Translations under genes and position numbers: made by a program
Source of the DNA: Bifidobacterium callitrichos DSM 23973
GTDB taxonomy: Bacteria; Actinomycetota; Actinomycetes; Actinomycetales; Bifidobacteriaceae
Direction: 5' to 3'
Assembly: GCF_000741175.1 (NCBI RefSeq)
Contig: NZ_JGYS01000001.1
Coordinates: 186,001 to 250,000, forward strand
Length of the DNA stretch: 64,000 nt
Notes under the pieces: generated by a model
Database searches by the model: none
What the model was told of the DNA's origin: nothing
The model's input: only the letters and a program-made list of their open reading frames with translations
In this document: positions 33,894 to 45,057 of the stretch, in pieces
How the letters are laid out: each line of letters begins with the position of its first letter
How positions within the stretch are numbered: the first letter of the stretch is position 1

Positions 33894-35351
<1,458 letters not shown>

Positions 35352-35395
35352 ACCCGATGAGCGGCCATGCCGCGCTCCACAGTGCGTGACGACGT

Positions 35396-35435
35396 ACGAA
35401 ATCCTCCCTTCGCATACGCGGCGGGAGGATTTCGT
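35396..35435 (+). terminator. Terminator of the beta-glucoside PTS operon
   Basis: Perfect 13-bp arms ACGAAATCCTCCC and GGGAGGATTTCGT with a 14-nt loop lie 44 nt after the glucosidase stop. The T tract is poor (CATATAG). The rest of 35436-35582 holds no gene. Confidence 0.7.
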
Positions 35436-35582
35436 CATATAGATCATGTTCATCGACGCCAACCGGTCCCATCCGGAGATCGACGACGAGGCGTTCGTCC
35501 CGGATTCAATGGCAGCCGGAATGGTGAACGCGAGGTGACGCGCGGGTGACGCGGTGTTGCGGCATGCGTCGGCGAAATGGTC

Positions 35583-35620
35583 TATAGTCGGATAGGTCAC
35601 GTTAGTGGCCACCTTATCCG
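35583..35620 (+). promoter_or_regulatory. pyrB -10 element and leader stem-loop
   Basis: A likely -10 TATAGT (35583-35588) is followed at once by an imperfect stem-loop, CGGATAGGT (35589-35597) with ACCTTATCCG (35611-35620), one bulge. It could be an operator or a short leader hairpin for pyrimidine control; no PyrR-type anti-terminator is evident. Confidence 0.45.
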
Positions 35621-35642
35621 CTTCACGCACGAAAGGTGAGCC

Positions 35643-36638
35643 GTGTCAACTCCACAAGAGCCGGCGGAGACGCCGATGATCGGTAAGAGCGTTATTTCGC
35701 TGGATGATCTGTCCATCGCCCAGATTCGGGATCTGCTGCACAAGGCGCAGTACATCGATTCGCACCGCAAGGAAGTGGCGCACACCTGCGACGGCAGGGT
35801 GCTCGCCACTCTTTTTTACGAGCCCTCGACCCGCACGCGTCTGAGCTTCGAGACCGCGATGCTGCGTCTCGGCGGTCAGGTGATCGGCTTCGCCGGCGCT
35901 CAGCTCGCCTCCGTCACCAAGGGCGAATCCATCGCCGACACCCTCAAGACCGTCTCCAACTACGTCGACGTGGTCGCGATCCGCCATCCGAAGGAGGGCG
36001 CCGCACTGGTCGCCTCCCGTGCCGCCTCCGTGCCGGTCATCAACGCCGGCGACGGCGGCCACATGCACCCGACGCAGACGCTCGCGGACCTTGCGACCCT
36101 CCAGTCGCGCTTCGGCCGCGTCACGAACCTGACCGTCGGCCTATGCGGCGACCTCATGTTCGGCCGCACCGTGCACTCGCTGATCGAGACGCTGTGCCGC
36201 TTCGGCAACGTGAACTTCGTGCTCATCAGTCCCGACGAGCTCAAGACCCCGCAGTACGTGCTCGACCGCATCGACGCCACGCCGTCCTGCTCCTACACCG
36301 AGGTCAAGGACCTCGTCTCCGTGATCGGCGATCTCGACGTGCTGTACATGACGCGCGTGCAGAAGGAACGCTTCTTCAACGAGGACGACTACCTGCGTCT
36401 GCGCGATACGTACATCCTCGACGAGGACAAGCTCTCCCACGCGAAGAAGGACATGGCCGTGCTCCACCCGCTGCCGCGCGTCAACGAGATCGCCGTCGAG
36501 GTCGACGACGATCCGCGTGCCGCGTACTTCGAGCAGGTCAAGAACGGCATGCTCATGCGCATGGCGCTCGAAAGCTCCGTGGTGGGCGACGAGCTGCCCG
36601 GATACGAACCGCTCGAATCCAAGGAGGTCCAGGCCTGA
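35643..36638 (+). CDS. pyrB: Aspartate carbamoyltransferase catalytic subunit
   Basis: A 331-residue enzyme from GTG 35643 with AAAGGTG upstream. Carbamoyl-phosphate motif FYEPSTRTRLSFE, the 80s loop with SVTKGES, HPTQTLAD, and the aspartate-binding LPRVNEIA are intact. It condenses carbamoyl phosphate and aspartate at the first committed step of pyrimidine synthesis. The stop overlaps the pyrI start, so regulatory and catalytic chains are coupled. Confidence 0.96.
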   Translation: MSTPQEPAETPMIGKSVISLDDLSIAQIRDLLHKAQYIDSHRKEVAHTCDGRVLATLFYEPSTRTRLSFETAMLRLGGQVIGFAGAQLASVTKGESIADTLKTVSNYVDVVAIRHPKEGAALVASRAASVPVINAGDGGHMHPTQTLADLATLQSRFGRVTNLTVGLCGDLMFGRTVHSLIETLCRFGNVNFVLISPDELKTPQYVLDRIDATPSCSYTEVKDLVSVIGDLDVLYMTRVQKERFFNEDDYLRLRDTYILDEDKLSHAKKDMAVLHPLPRVNEIAVEVDDDPRAAYFEQVKNGMLMRMALESSVVGDELPGYEPLESKEVQA

Positions 36639-37071
36639 TGGAGGTCACCAGCATCCAAAACGGCATCATCATCGATCACGTGCCGGCCGGCACTGCGCTC
36701 AAGGTGCTCGAATACCTGAAGATCGATCCGGCGAAGACCAAGCTCGCCTGATCATGAACACCGACAGCCACCTGTACGGCTCGAAGGACATCATCAAGAT
36801 CGAGGATCGCGACGGCGAGGACAACCCGGCCATCGACCTCGACGTGCTCGGCCTCGTGGCCCGCACCGCGACGGTCGGCATCGTGCGCGGCGGCACCATC
36901 GTCGAGAAGAAGACCCCGACGCTGCCCGAGCACGTGGTCAACATCCTCACCTGCAGGAACCCCCGCTGCGTGACCACCACCGAACGCGGCATCGACCAGA
37001 TGTTCCACCTGACGCACTCCGGTCGTCAGGAGTACCGCTGCGACTACTGCGACGAGGAAGCCAAGCTGTAA
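36638..37071 (+). pseudogene. pyrI: Aspartate carbamoyltransferase regulatory subunit, broken by a 1-base deletion
   Basis: ATG 36638 overlaps the pyrB stop. The frame breaks at about 36748, where AAGCTCGCC.TGATC should read AAG CTC GCC CTG ATC ATG (K-L-A-L-I-M). Restoring one C gives a 144-residue PyrI. It has the allosteric nucleotide domain (GIIIDHVPAGTALKVLEYL) and a C-terminal zinc domain with four Cys (CRNPRC and CDYC). PyrI gives CTP and ATP control to PyrB. All landmarks are present, so a sequence error is likely. Confidence 0.9.
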
Positions 37072-37101
37072 GGGCCTGCATAGGCAGGTAAGGAGGACGC
37101 C

Positions 37102-38550
37102 ATGCTCACGCTGCGCAACATCAAGGTGTGGGACACCGACGAGATCATCGATCTCAAGGTGCCTACGGACGGGACGCTGTTCGAGGACGGCGCAAGAGGC
37201 GCGGAAGGCGGGAACGCCGACGTCGAGATCGACGCCACGGGCCTGACCCTCGCGCCCGGATTCGCCGATCCGCACGTCCACTTCCGTGATCCCGGCCAGA
37301 CCTACAAGGAGTCGATGGTCTCCGGTTGCGCGGCGGCGGCCTCCGGCGGATATACCGACGTGCTCATCATGCCGAACACCGTGCCCGCCATGGACGGCGA
37401 GACGATCACCGATCCGGACGCCCCCGGCGCGAAGGAGGTGCTCGACTCCGGCTACGACACCGTCATCGACTACCTGCAGCACTACGAGGCCATCCACGGC
37501 GTCCGCCTGCCGGTGCGCTACGACCTGTGCGTGTGCGCATCCAAGGGGCGCGCGGGGCGCGAGGCCACCGAACTCGAACACTGGCGTCGCTATATGCCGG
37601 GCGTCGACGACGAATCGAAGGACGACGCCCAGCTCGCCCATCCCGTCACCGCGATCAGCGACGACGGTTCCGCCGTCACCCCCGAGATCCTCGACGACGT
37701 GCTCGAACTGGCCCACGAGAGCGGACTATGCCTGATCGAGCACTGCGAGCACCACGACACCGGAGCCGTCAACGAAGGCCCCGTCTCACGCGAACTCGGC
37801 GTGCCCGGCATCCCCGAGGACACCGAGCTCAAGGTCGTCGCACGCGACATCGCCAAGGCGCGCGAGACCGGCGTGCACGTCCACTTCCAGCATGTGAGCA
37901 CCGCGATCTCGTTCGACGCGATCCGCGAAGCCAAGGCCGAGGGCCTGCCGATCACCTGCGAGACCGCGCCGCACTACCTCGCGCTGAGCGACGAGGCGCT
38001 TCTCAAGTACGGTACGCTCGCCAAGATGAACCCGCCGCTGCGCTCCGAAGCCGATCGCAAGGCCACCATCGCGGCCATCGCCGACGGCACGGTGGACCTG
38101 CTCGCCACCGATCACGCCCCGCACACGATGGAGGAGAAGGACCTCGGCTTCCTCGAGGCGCCCAACGGCATCATCGGACTGGAATGCGCTTACGGCGTGT
38201 GCCACGCGAAGCTCGTCGACGGCGGCTTCATCTCCGACAGGCGACTCATCGAACTGATGAGCGTCGAACCGATGCGACTCATGGGCCACGAGCCCACCGA
38301 CATCACCGCGCTGCTCGATCGCGAGACCGACGCCTCCCGCGAGCCGGATGCCAAGCGCGTGCTCGACCTGACGCAGCCCGGCGAGACGGACGGCATCGGA
38401 CTGGTCGTGCTCGACACGGCCGCCGCATGGACCGTCGATCCGGAGGCCTTCCACTCCAAGGCCCGCAACACCCCGTTCGGCGGATGGCATGTCACCGGTC
38501 GTCCGATGGCCACGATCATCGGACGGAACCTGACGTTCAGTCGACTGTAG
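37102..38550 (+). CDS. pyrC: Dihydroorotase (class I)
   Basis: A 482-residue amidohydrolase from ATG 37102 (AAGGAGG upstream). Metal ligands are in DPHVHFRDPG, the later EHCEH and HFQHVS histidines, and the catalytic ATDHAPH. It closes carbamoyl aspartate to dihydroorotate. It is longer than the usual 420-440 residues because of insertions near residues 115-150 and 400-425. Confidence 0.95.
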   Translation: MLTLRNIKVWDTDEIIDLKVPTDGTLFEDGARGAEGGNADVEIDATGLTLAPGFADPHVHFRDPGQTYKESMVSGCAAAASGGYTDVLIMPNTVPAMDGETITDPDAPGAKEVLDSGYDTVIDYLQHYEAIHGVRLPVRYDLCVCASKGRAGREATELEHWRRYMPGVDDESKDDAQLAHPVTAISDDGSAVTPEILDDVLELAHESGLCLIEHCEHHDTGAVNEGPVSRELGVPGIPEDTELKVVARDIAKARETGVHVHFQHVSTAISFDAIREAKAEGLPITCETAPHYLALSDEALLKYGTLAKMNPPLRSEADRKATIAAIADGTVDLLATDHAPHTMEEKDLGFLEAPNGIIGLECAYGVCHAKLVDGGFISDRRLIELMSVEPMRLMGHEPTDITALLDRETDASREPDAKRVLDLTQPGETDGIGLVVLDTAAAWTVDPEAFHSKARNTPFGGWHVTGRPMATIIGRNLTFSRL

Positions 38551-38601
38551 AGGAACCGCGCACACGGAAAGCAACGTAGAAAAGTAGAGAAAGGGATCAT
38601 C

Positions 38602-39549
38602 ATGGACCGTCTGATCGACGCGATCGAGGCGACGCAGAATCCGAGCGTCGTCGGACTCGACCCCACCGAAGCGCTGGTGCCGCCGCAGGTCGTCGCCAGC
38701 TTCGCCGAGGAGGTGCGCGACTCCGTCGACACCCCCGAGGAGGTGCCCGCCGCACAGCTCGCCGTCGCCTGCTACGAGTTCAACCGTACGATCATCGACG
38801 CGATCAGGGGCATCGTGCCTGCGGTCAAGCCGCAGATCGCCATGTACGAGGCGCTCGGCCCCGCCGGCATCGACGTGTACACGATGACCTGCGAATACGC
38901 GGCCGCGCAGGGCCTCTACGTGCTCGCCGACGTCAAGCGCGGCGACATCGGCTCGACCGCCTCCGCCTACGCGCACATGCTCTCCGGCGTCGAGGGCCAC
39001 GATCCGTGGCATGTGGACGCCGTGACCGTCAACCCGTACCTCGGCACCGACGGCATCACCCCGTTCGTCGACGCCGCCAAGGAGTCCGACAAGGACCTCT
39101 TCGTGCTGGTGCGCACGTCCAACCCGTCGTCGAGCGAACTGCAGATGCTCGACCTCGCCGACGGCTCCAAGGTATACGAGCACGTCGCCGATCTCGTCGA
39201 AGGCTGGGGCGCCGATACGATCGGATCCCACGGATACTCGCGCGTCGGCGCGGTCGTCGGCGCCACCCACCCCGAGGAGGGCAGGGCACTGCGCGCACGC
39301 ATGCCGCACACCTTCTTCCTCGTACCCGGATACGGCGCCCAGGGCGGCACCGCAGCCGACGTGCGAGGCATGTTCGACAAGGATGGCTCCGGCGCCATCG
39401 TCAACTCCTCGCGTGGCATCATCGGCGCGTGGAAGAAGCACGGCGGTTACTCCAAGTCCATGTCCGCCGACGACGCGCTCGCGCTGGTCTTCGACACTGC
39501 GCGCGAGGCCGCCGAATCCATGCGCGACGACCTGCGCGCCGTGCTGTAA
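38602..39549 (+). CDS. pyrF: Orotidine 5'-phosphate decarboxylase (type 2)
   Basis: A 315-residue protein from ATG 38602. The catalytic DVKRGDIGSTA motif (Lys-Asp-Lys/Arg tetrad region) and the C-terminal phosphate site VPGYGAQGGT define the longer type-2 OMPDC found in actinobacteria. It makes UMP, the last step of the pathway. Confidence 0.95.
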   Translation: MDRLIDAIEATQNPSVVGLDPTEALVPPQVVASFAEEVRDSVDTPEEVPAAQLAVACYEFNRTIIDAIRGIVPAVKPQIAMYEALGPAGIDVYTMTCEYAAAQGLYVLADVKRGDIGSTASAYAHMLSGVEGHDPWHVDAVTVNPYLGTDGITPFVDAAKESDKDLFVLVRTSNPSSSELQMLDLADGSKVYEHVADLVEGWGADTIGSHGYSRVGAVVGATHPEEGRALRARMPHTFFLVPGYGAQGGTAADVRGMFDKDGSGAIVNSSRGIIGAWKKHGGYSKSMSADDALALVFDTAREAAESMRDDLRAVL

Positions 39550-39640
39550 CGCCACAGGAGCCCGATTTCCCGGCATCGTCATACGGTTCACAGGCCTCAC
39601 AGGCCATAATCCACAAGTCACCCAAGTCACAAGGAGCATG

Positions 39641-40468
39641 ATGACCTCCACCTTCACCCCCACATACGACGTGGTGGACGAAGCCGTAGCGGCCGGGTAC
39701 TTCCCGCCGCGTCACCCCGTCGAGATCACCGACGTCACGACGCTCGCCGACCGAGTAGTACGTCTCACCTTCCGCGACCCGTACATCGCGAAGCACGCGC
39801 GTCCGGCGCAGTTCGTGAACCTGTTCACCAACGATCCGCTGATGCCGATGCCCCGTCCGTTCGGCGTGAGCGAGGTCGACGGCGACGAGGTGAGCGTGAT
39901 CTTTGCGGTCGTCGGCAAGGGCACCGCAGAATTCGCCGAGCTGCGCGCCGGGGACACGCTGCAGGTGCTCGGCCCCCTCGGACGTCCGTTCAGGACCAAG
40001 CAGGCCGCCCACTACGTGCTGGTGGCCGGCGGTCTCGGCGTGCCGCCGCTCATCTACGCCGCACAGTGCCTCGCCGCCGATCCGGCCGTACGCACCACCG
40101 CCGTGTTCGGCTACCGCAACGATCATTTCGCCGACCGCTTCGTCGAACCGTATGCGGACGCCACGCTGAGCATCGACGAATCCGAAGGCAACGTCATCAC
40201 GCTGCTCGACCGGCTCGAGGCGTCCGGCGGGCTTCACGTCGGCGGACTCGACACCGTGATCCTCTCCTGCGGCCCTCTGCCGATGATGAAGGCCGTGGCA
40301 TCGTGGGCCGCCAGGCGCGACCTCGCCTGTCAGCTGAGCATGGAGCAGCGTATGGGCTGCGGCTACGGCACCTGCGTGCTGTGCACCGTCGACACCGTGG
40401 ACGGACGACTCAAGGTGTGCGCCGACGGACCGGTGTTCACCCGCGAACAGCTCGGATGGGGGGAGTGA
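39641..40468 (+). CDS. pyrK: Dihydroorotate dehydrogenase electron-transfer subunit
   Basis: A 275-residue protein. I chose ATG 39641 over 39638 because AAGGAG (39631-39636) is too close to the latter. It has an FAD-binding domain ([10 protein letters not shown]), an NAD domain ([23 protein letters not shown]) and a C-terminal [2Fe-2S] site with four Cys in [11 protein letters not shown] and KVCADG. It passes electrons from dihydroorotate to NAD+ in complex with PyrD. Confidence 0.94.
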   Translation: MTSTFTPTYDVVDEAVAAGYFPPRHPVEITDVTTLADRVVRLTFRDPYIAKHARPAQFVNLFTNDPLMPMPRPFGVSEVDGDEVSVIFAVVGKGTAEFAELRAGDTLQVLGPLGRPFRTKQAAHYVLVAGGLGVPPLIYAAQCLAADPAVRTTAVFGYRNDHFADRFVEPYADATLSIDESEGNVITLLDRLEASGGLHVGGLDTVILSCGPLPMMKAVASWAARRDLACQLSMEQRMGCGYGTCVLCTVDTVDGRLKVCADGPVFTREQLGWGE

Positions 40469-40470
40469 GC

Positions 40471-41421
40471 ATGACGGAACGCAACGATCACATCAACCTG
40501 TACGAGGCCCACGAGTGGAAGCACCCCACCAAGGTCGCCGGCGTCACATGGAAGAACCCGGTGGGCACCGCCTCCGGCACCTTCCAGTACGCGGCCGTCC
40601 GCTGGTTCTACGACGTCAGTCAGCTCGGCGCCGTGTGCACCAAGGGATGCTCACCCGTACCGTGGGAGGGCAACCCGTCGCCGCGCACCGCCGAGGGGCC
40701 GGCCTCCAACATCAACGCCGTCGGTCTGCAGAACCCCGGCGTCGACCACTATCTCGTCGACGACCTGCCCAAGCTCAAGGAGGCGGGCGCCATGGTCATC
40801 GCCAACGTCGCCGGGCACAGCGACGACGACTACGCGGCGGTCGTGGAAAAGCTCGCCGACTCCGCAGCCGACATGCTGGAGATCAACGTGAGCTGCCCGA
40901 ACGTGACCCACGGCGGCATGAGCGTCGGCACCGACCCGGTCGCGCTCGCCAAACTCATGGACCGTCTGCGTCCGATGACCGACAAGCCGATCATCGTCAA
41001 GCTCACCCCGAACGTCACCGACATCACGGTGCCGGCGCGTGCGGCCGTCGAACACGGCGCCGACGCGCTGAGCATGATCAACACGCTGCTCGGCATGCGC
41101 ATCGACATCCGCACCGGCGAGCCGATCATCGCGCACGTCACCGGCGGCGTGTCCGGACCGGCCGTGCTGCCCGTCGGACTCGTGGCCGTCTACCGTACGC
41201 GCACCGTGCTGCCCGACACCCCGATCATCGGCATCGGCGGCGTCGACTCCGGCGAGAAGGCCCTGGAATACCTGTACGCCGGCGCGAACGCCGTCGAAGT
41301 GGGTGCGGCCGCGCTCTTCGACCCCGTGGCGCCCCTGCGCGTCGCCCGCGAACTCGACGACCTGCTCGACGATCGCCCCGAACTCGCCGCCAAGCTCGCC
41401 GCGGGCGAGACCTGGCGTTGA
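40471..41421 (+). CDS. pyrD: Dihydroorotate dehydrogenase (class 1B catalytic subunit)
   Basis: A 316-residue TIM-barrel flavoprotein. ATG 40471 is 5 nt after GGGGGGAG; GTG 40465 is an alternative. Features are [18 protein letters not shown] with the active-site Cys, KLTPNVTDI and the FMN-phosphate site [14 protein letters not shown]. Adjacent pyrK marks it as the NAD-linked class 1B form. Confidence 0.95.
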   Translation: MTERNDHINLYEAHEWKHPTKVAGVTWKNPVGTASGTFQYAAVRWFYDVSQLGAVCTKGCSPVPWEGNPSPRTAEGPASNINAVGLQNPGVDHYLVDDLPKLKEAGAMVIANVAGHSDDDYAAVVEKLADSAADMLEINVSCPNVTHGGMSVGTDPVALAKLMDRLRPMTDKPIIVKLTPNVTDITVPARAAVEHGADALSMINTLLGMRIDIRTGEPIIAHVTGGVSGPAVLPVGLVAVYRTRTVLPDTPIIGIGGVDSGEKALEYLYAGANAVEVGAAALFDPVAPLRVARELDDLLDDRPELAAKLAAGETWR

Positions 41422-41492
41422 GCCGGGACCATCGAATCCCATACGCTTCGCATCAGCTTCGCACCAACGCAAAGAAGGAGATACCAGATACC

Positions 41493-42194
41493 ATGACCGA
41501 CGCCACGTCGCTCGACATCCGCTTCACCCAGTTCCTGCTCGAGGCGCAGGCCCTGAAATTCGGTGAGTTCACCCTGAAGTCCGGACGCAAGTCCCCGTAC
41601 TTCATCAACGCCGGCGCGTTCAACGACGGCACCAAGATCGCCACGCTCGGCGCGTTCTACGCCGAGAAGATCGCCGCCGAGATCGAGGCGGGCCGTCTGC
41701 CGAAGGACATCGACACCGTGTTCGGCCCCGCCTACAAGGGCATCCCGCTGGCCGTCTCCACCGCCATCGCGCTCGTCAGCGCGCACGGCACGGAGATCGG
41801 CTACACGTTCGATCGCAAGGAGAAGAAGGACCACGGCGACGGCGGCATGATGGTCGGCACCCAGCTGAAGGACGGCATGAAGGTCCTGCTCGTCGATGAC
41901 GTGATGACCGCCGGCACCGCCGTGCGCGAGGTCATCCCCAAGCTCAAGGCCGAGGCGGACGTCGAGGTCGTCGGCCTCGTGCTGTCCGTCGACCGCATGG
42001 AGAAGACGAAGGATTCCGACACCTCCGCCGTCAGGGCGGTCGAGGCTGAATTCGGCTTCCCGGTGTTCGCCATCGCCAACGTGCGCGAGATCTTCGAGGC
42101 CGGCCAGCACATCGCCGCCGCCTCCGGCGAGCCGTACGTGACGCCCGAGATCAAGGCCGCCGCCGACGCCTACCTCGCGCAGTACGGCGCCTGA
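41493..42194 (+). CDS. pyrE: Orotate phosphoribosyltransferase
   Basis: A 233-residue enzyme from ATG 41493 (AAGGAG upstream). The PRPP-binding motif [13 protein letters not shown] and the flexible-loop basic region DRKEKKDHG are intact. It joins orotate and PRPP to give OMP, the PyrF substrate. It is the last gene of the pyr cluster, followed by a strong terminator. Confidence 0.95.
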   Translation: MTDATSLDIRFTQFLLEAQALKFGEFTLKSGRKSPYFINAGAFNDGTKIATLGAFYAEKIAAEIEAGRLPKDIDTVFGPAYKGIPLAVSTAIALVSAHGTEIGYTFDRKEKKDHGDGGMMVGTQLKDGMKVLLVDDVMTAGTAVREVIPKLKAEADVEVVGLVLSVDRMEKTKDSDTSAVRAVEAEFGFPVFAIANVREIFEAGQHIAAASGEPYVTPEIKAAADAYLAQYGA

Positions 42195-42258
42195 CAGACC
42201 CCGCGCCAGCGCGGCAGAGATTTGGGCTAGGGCGCGCCATCGCGAGACAAATTACTGG

Positions 42259-42302
42259 AAGCCGTGATCCTTCTGATGTATTCGGGGAGGGATCACGGCT
42301 TT
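42259..42302 (+). terminator. Terminator of the pyr cluster
   Basis: Perfect 12-bp arms AAGCCGTGATCC (42259-42270) and GGATCACGGCTT (42290-42301) with a 19-nt loop; the arms supply an A/T-flanked stem in both directions. Confidence 0.8.
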
Positions 42303-42419
42303 CGTTGTCTCTCGCATGTCCTTGGAGCCATCACATCGATTCCCCGTCGACGATGAATTCTTGATGACATCGCTGTTCGAGACTGTCCGAATCGAGCCCG
42401 GATCACTACAGTTGATGAT

Positions 42420-43124
42420 ATGAGAGATAGGAATACGGCGCAGGTGCCGATTGAAGGGGTCAAAAACACGCAGGTCAATCCGGTCATCGTCGTGGTGGCG
42501 ACGGCGGTCGTTGCGATGATGATGTTCGCCGGCGCGTACGCCGCCGGGCGTTCCGCCACCAAACCGACGGACAGCCCCGAATACCGTGCTCTGGTGTCGG
42601 ACATCGCCGACGTGAAGAAGCGTACGGCGGCCAACAAGGCCAGGGCGAAGGAGCTCACCGACGAGGTGGAACAGCTGGAGGAGAAGCAGCAGGCCGCGGA
42701 CAAACGGCTTGAGGAGGCCAAGCAGGCGTATCAGCGGTATGTGCCCGCAGGCAGTGTCAAGGACCAGCCGCTGACCGTCGAATCGCTCGACGTGGCGTTC
42801 GACAACTCCGACGGCACGGGGATGCACGTGCATCCTAGGTTCGTCGTGCGCAACACGTCTGGGCACATCATCACCAAGATCGAGATCGTCGGCGAGATCG
42901 TGCGTCCCGATGGCAGTGTGGTCTCCGACGATCAATTCGTCTCCGCCGACGACATCCGCCTTATGCCCGGCAGGACCGCCGTCATCGAGAAGGTCCTCTT
43001 TTCGAAGGTCGGCGGCAGGGGAGATCTGTTCAAGCCGAAGCACTACTACTATCAGATCGCCTCGGACAGCCAATCCAAGGACGTGCAGTTCGGCGGCGAC
43101 GTGACGGCGAAGGTGATCTCATGA
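42420..43124 (+). CDS. Membrane-anchored coiled-coil / beta-domain protein, paralogue A
   Basis: A 234-residue protein of unknown function from ATG 42420. Layout: short basic cytoplasmic segment, transmembrane helix at about residues 22-42 (VVVATAVVAMMMFAGAYAAG), a GRS...SPEY junction, a coiled coil at about 60-105 (DEVEQLEEKQQAADKRLEEAK), and an extracytoplasmic beta domain (LTVESLDVAF, FVVRNTSGHIITKIEI) like FxLYD or other Ig-like folds. The next gene has the same layout and overlaps by ATGA, so the two probably form one complex. Confidence 0.7.
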   Translation: MRDRNTAQVPIEGVKNTQVNPVIVVVATAVVAMMMFAGAYAAGRSATKPTDSPEYRALVSDIADVKKRTAANKARAKELTDEVEQLEEKQQAADKRLEEAKQAYQRYVPAGSVKDQPLTVESLDVAFDNSDGTGMHVHPRFVVRNTSGHIITKIEIVGEIVRPDGSVVSDDQFVSADDIRLMPGRTAVIEKVLFSKVGGRGDLFKPKHYYYQIASDSQSKDVQFGGDVTAKVIS

Positions 43125-43762
43125 ACGACCTCATGAACGACAGGAGGGCAAAGACCGCGATCGTCGCTGCCATCTGCCTGATCGCCGTAATCGCGGCCGG
43201 AATCATGGGCTGGAACATGGGAGGCCGCTCCATCGACGTACGTGCCAGCGCGGAATACCAGGTCAGGACGAAGGAGCTCAGGCGCGCCGAAACGGCGTTG
43301 ACCGAATCGCAGCAGGACATCGACAACCGCAACACGCAGCTCAACGAGACGGACGATGCCATCGGGAAGACCGAGCGGGAGATGGAACGGTATCAGGATT
43401 TCGCCAAGGAGTTCGGCCCCTCGGCCGGCGACGCCAACCCGCAGATCACCGTGAAGAGCATCGGCGCAGTGGATGCGGCGTACGGATACTATAAGATCCC
43501 GATCACCGTGCACAACAACACCTCGGCCACACTCACCTACTACGAGGTGCGGTACCAGCTCACCGATGACGCCGGGAACATCACCAACACTCATTTCGCA
43601 AACAGCGTCAACGGTTGCGCCGGCAATGCCGATTGCACTTTCATGGGCTACGGTCGGTTCAACCCGGCGGGCATGACGCTCACGCCGATCTCGTGGACCA
43701 CCGGTTCGGCGGAGAACAGCTACGGGCACTACGGCACCGACGTGGTGACACGGAAATTCTAG
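43121..43762 (+). CDS. Membrane-anchored coiled-coil / beta-domain protein, paralogue B
   Basis: A 213-residue protein, translationally coupled to the preceding gene. The same plan is visible: transmembrane helix at about 12-33 (IVAAICLIAVIAAGIMGWNM), GRS...SAEY junction, coiled coil at about 45-90, then a beta domain (ITVKSIGAV, ITVHNNTSATLTYYEVRYQL). It also has a Cys pair (GCAGNADC) that could form a disulphide. Aligned landmarks with paralogue A imply an old duplication. Function unknown. Confidence 0.7.
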   Translation: MNDLMNDRRAKTAIVAAICLIAVIAAGIMGWNMGGRSIDVRASAEYQVRTKELRRAETALTESQQDIDNRNTQLNETDDAIGKTEREMERYQDFAKEFGPSAGDANPQITVKSIGAVDAAYGYYKIPITVHNNTSATLTYYEVRYQLTDDAGNITNTHFANSVNGCAGNADCTFMGYGRFNPAGMTLTPISWTTGSAENSYGHYGTDVVTRKF

Positions 43763-43908
43763 ACGGACCGTTGATTGTGTGTCTGCGCGACCGTGTATCC
43801 ACGGCATTTCCACGGATGCAGATGCGGTGTGGGCTCGCGGTATGACCAATGTGCCGGGGTATGCCGTTTCTGAACGACTCAGGAACGGCTTAGGAGTACC
43901 TGTGCGCG

Positions 43909-44062
43909 TTTCTTAGGCACTTTTTGCGTTTCTTAGGCAGGTCTCGTTTGAAAGCTGCCCGTTGGGCTTTTTCTGTTCCTTGATTTATCAGGGATTTTGA
44001 TGTCACATGGAGATATGCACGGCAGACCATCTGCCTAAGAATTGAGAAAAGTGCCTAAGAAA
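43909..44062 (+). repeat. 154-bp inverted-repeat element with four TTCTTAGGCA boxes
   Basis: The left end (43909-43940) and right end (44031-44062) are 32-bp inverted repeats, identical at 27 of 32 positions. Each end holds two TTCTTAGGCA units 20 nt apart. The 90-nt centre has a short GCCC-GTT-GGGC-T5 hairpin and no ORF. The surrounding 43763-44220 holds no gene. It could be a MITE, a recombination site or a multi-site operator. Confidence 0.8.
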
Positions 44063-44220
44063 TGAGGGACAGAGTTCTGAAGTGGCTCCAAGCTGGCTTC
44101 CAAGCCAGTCAAGCCGCCCAAAACCAAAGCTTGGCATGTTGGATGCGGTCTATGTCGGGTTCGGCCTTCCATATATGGCACGTCTGGCCGTTGTCATTGT
44201 AGACAGCGCGGTTGCTGAGG

Positions 44221-45057
44221 TCAGCCTCCGTTTTTGCGTCTGCCAATCTCCTGAGCGATCATGGCCAGAAAGGCGTTTAGATTGTGTGAGTTGGCCATGG
44301 TTACTTTTGTCGCGACGAAGGTTGTCTTGCCGAGCGCGGAGAGGCGGTTCCGCTTCGCCAGATCCGCTTCCCACCGCTCCATCGTGTAATGATGCCTGCC
44401 GTCATATTCGATAACGATGTCGTATTCCGGCAGAGCCATATCCACGACGTATGCCTTACCCAACTCATAGTCCATGATAGGCATATTCACCGTCAGCTTC
44501 GGAATCCCATATTTCTCCGCGGATAGCCTCAGCAGCGATTCCTGAGGGGAATCGGTTCCTTCGCGGCTGTAGGAGAGGGCTTGGCGGCACAGTCGTACGC
44601 CGGGGAACCGTCCAAGCCCCTGCACATGCTCCGCCAATTCGGCATGGGACATCATCTTCATATCCGGATTACGGCAGGTGAGCCAGTCCATCGCAATGAC
44701 CAGACTGGTCAGATCGGTGTATGACGCCATCTGGCAGATGGCGTCCGCGGCCGGCATGCAGTTCACCAACTCGTCGAGTATGACCGGCGATGGGTCCTTC
44801 GACCACAGGTGAAACCGGACGTCTCGTAGGTGTGAGAGTCTTCCCGCCTGCGAGACGCTGACATGCAGCTTGTTCTCGTCGAATCCGGGGCGGAGATCCA
44901 TTGAAGCGGCCATGCCGTGGAGCTTGAGAGCCGTGATATGGCTGAAGCATAGGGGTTGCGTGGTGTGCATGGCGATATCGCGGCATGCGGCGTGGGTCTG
45001 CCTTGCCAACGACGCGGCCTGTTCCAACGTGAAGAAGGTGTTCTGAGGCATATCCAT
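44221..45057 (-). CDS. DUF559/Vsr-like nuclease-domain protein with AbiEi-like N-terminus
   Basis: A 278-residue protein; start 45057 (MDMPQNTF) or 45051, both with weak ribosome sites. The N-terminal part has FSHITALKLHG, resembling the wing region of AbiEi-type antitoxins. The C-terminal 90 residues have VDMALPEYDIVIEYDG and HYTMERWEADLAKR, the Vsr-like DUF559 nuclease fold, with an Asp and an E-Y-D-G metal-binding site. No AbiEii-like toxin is adjacent. Such proteins are common solitary genes in actinobacteria. Confidence 0.75.
   Translation of the reverse strand: MDMPQNTFFTLEQAASLARQTHAACRDIAMHTTQPLCFSHITALKLHGMAASMDLRPGFDENKLHVSVSQAGRLSHLRDVRFHLWSKDPSPVILDELVNCMPAADAICQMASYTDLTSLVIAMDWLTCRNPDMKMMSHAELAEHVQGLGRFPGVRLCRQALSYSREGTDSPQESLLRLSAEKYGIPKLTVNMPIMDYELGKAYVVDMALPEYDIVIEYDGRHHYTMERWEADLAKRNRLSALGKTTFVATKVTMANSHNLNAFLAMIAQEIGRRKNGG

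Noticed and set aside
43909..44062. Insertion sequence
   Set aside because: The inverted ends resemble IS ends, but the 90-nt interior has no transposase frame and no target duplication is evident; kept only as a repeat.
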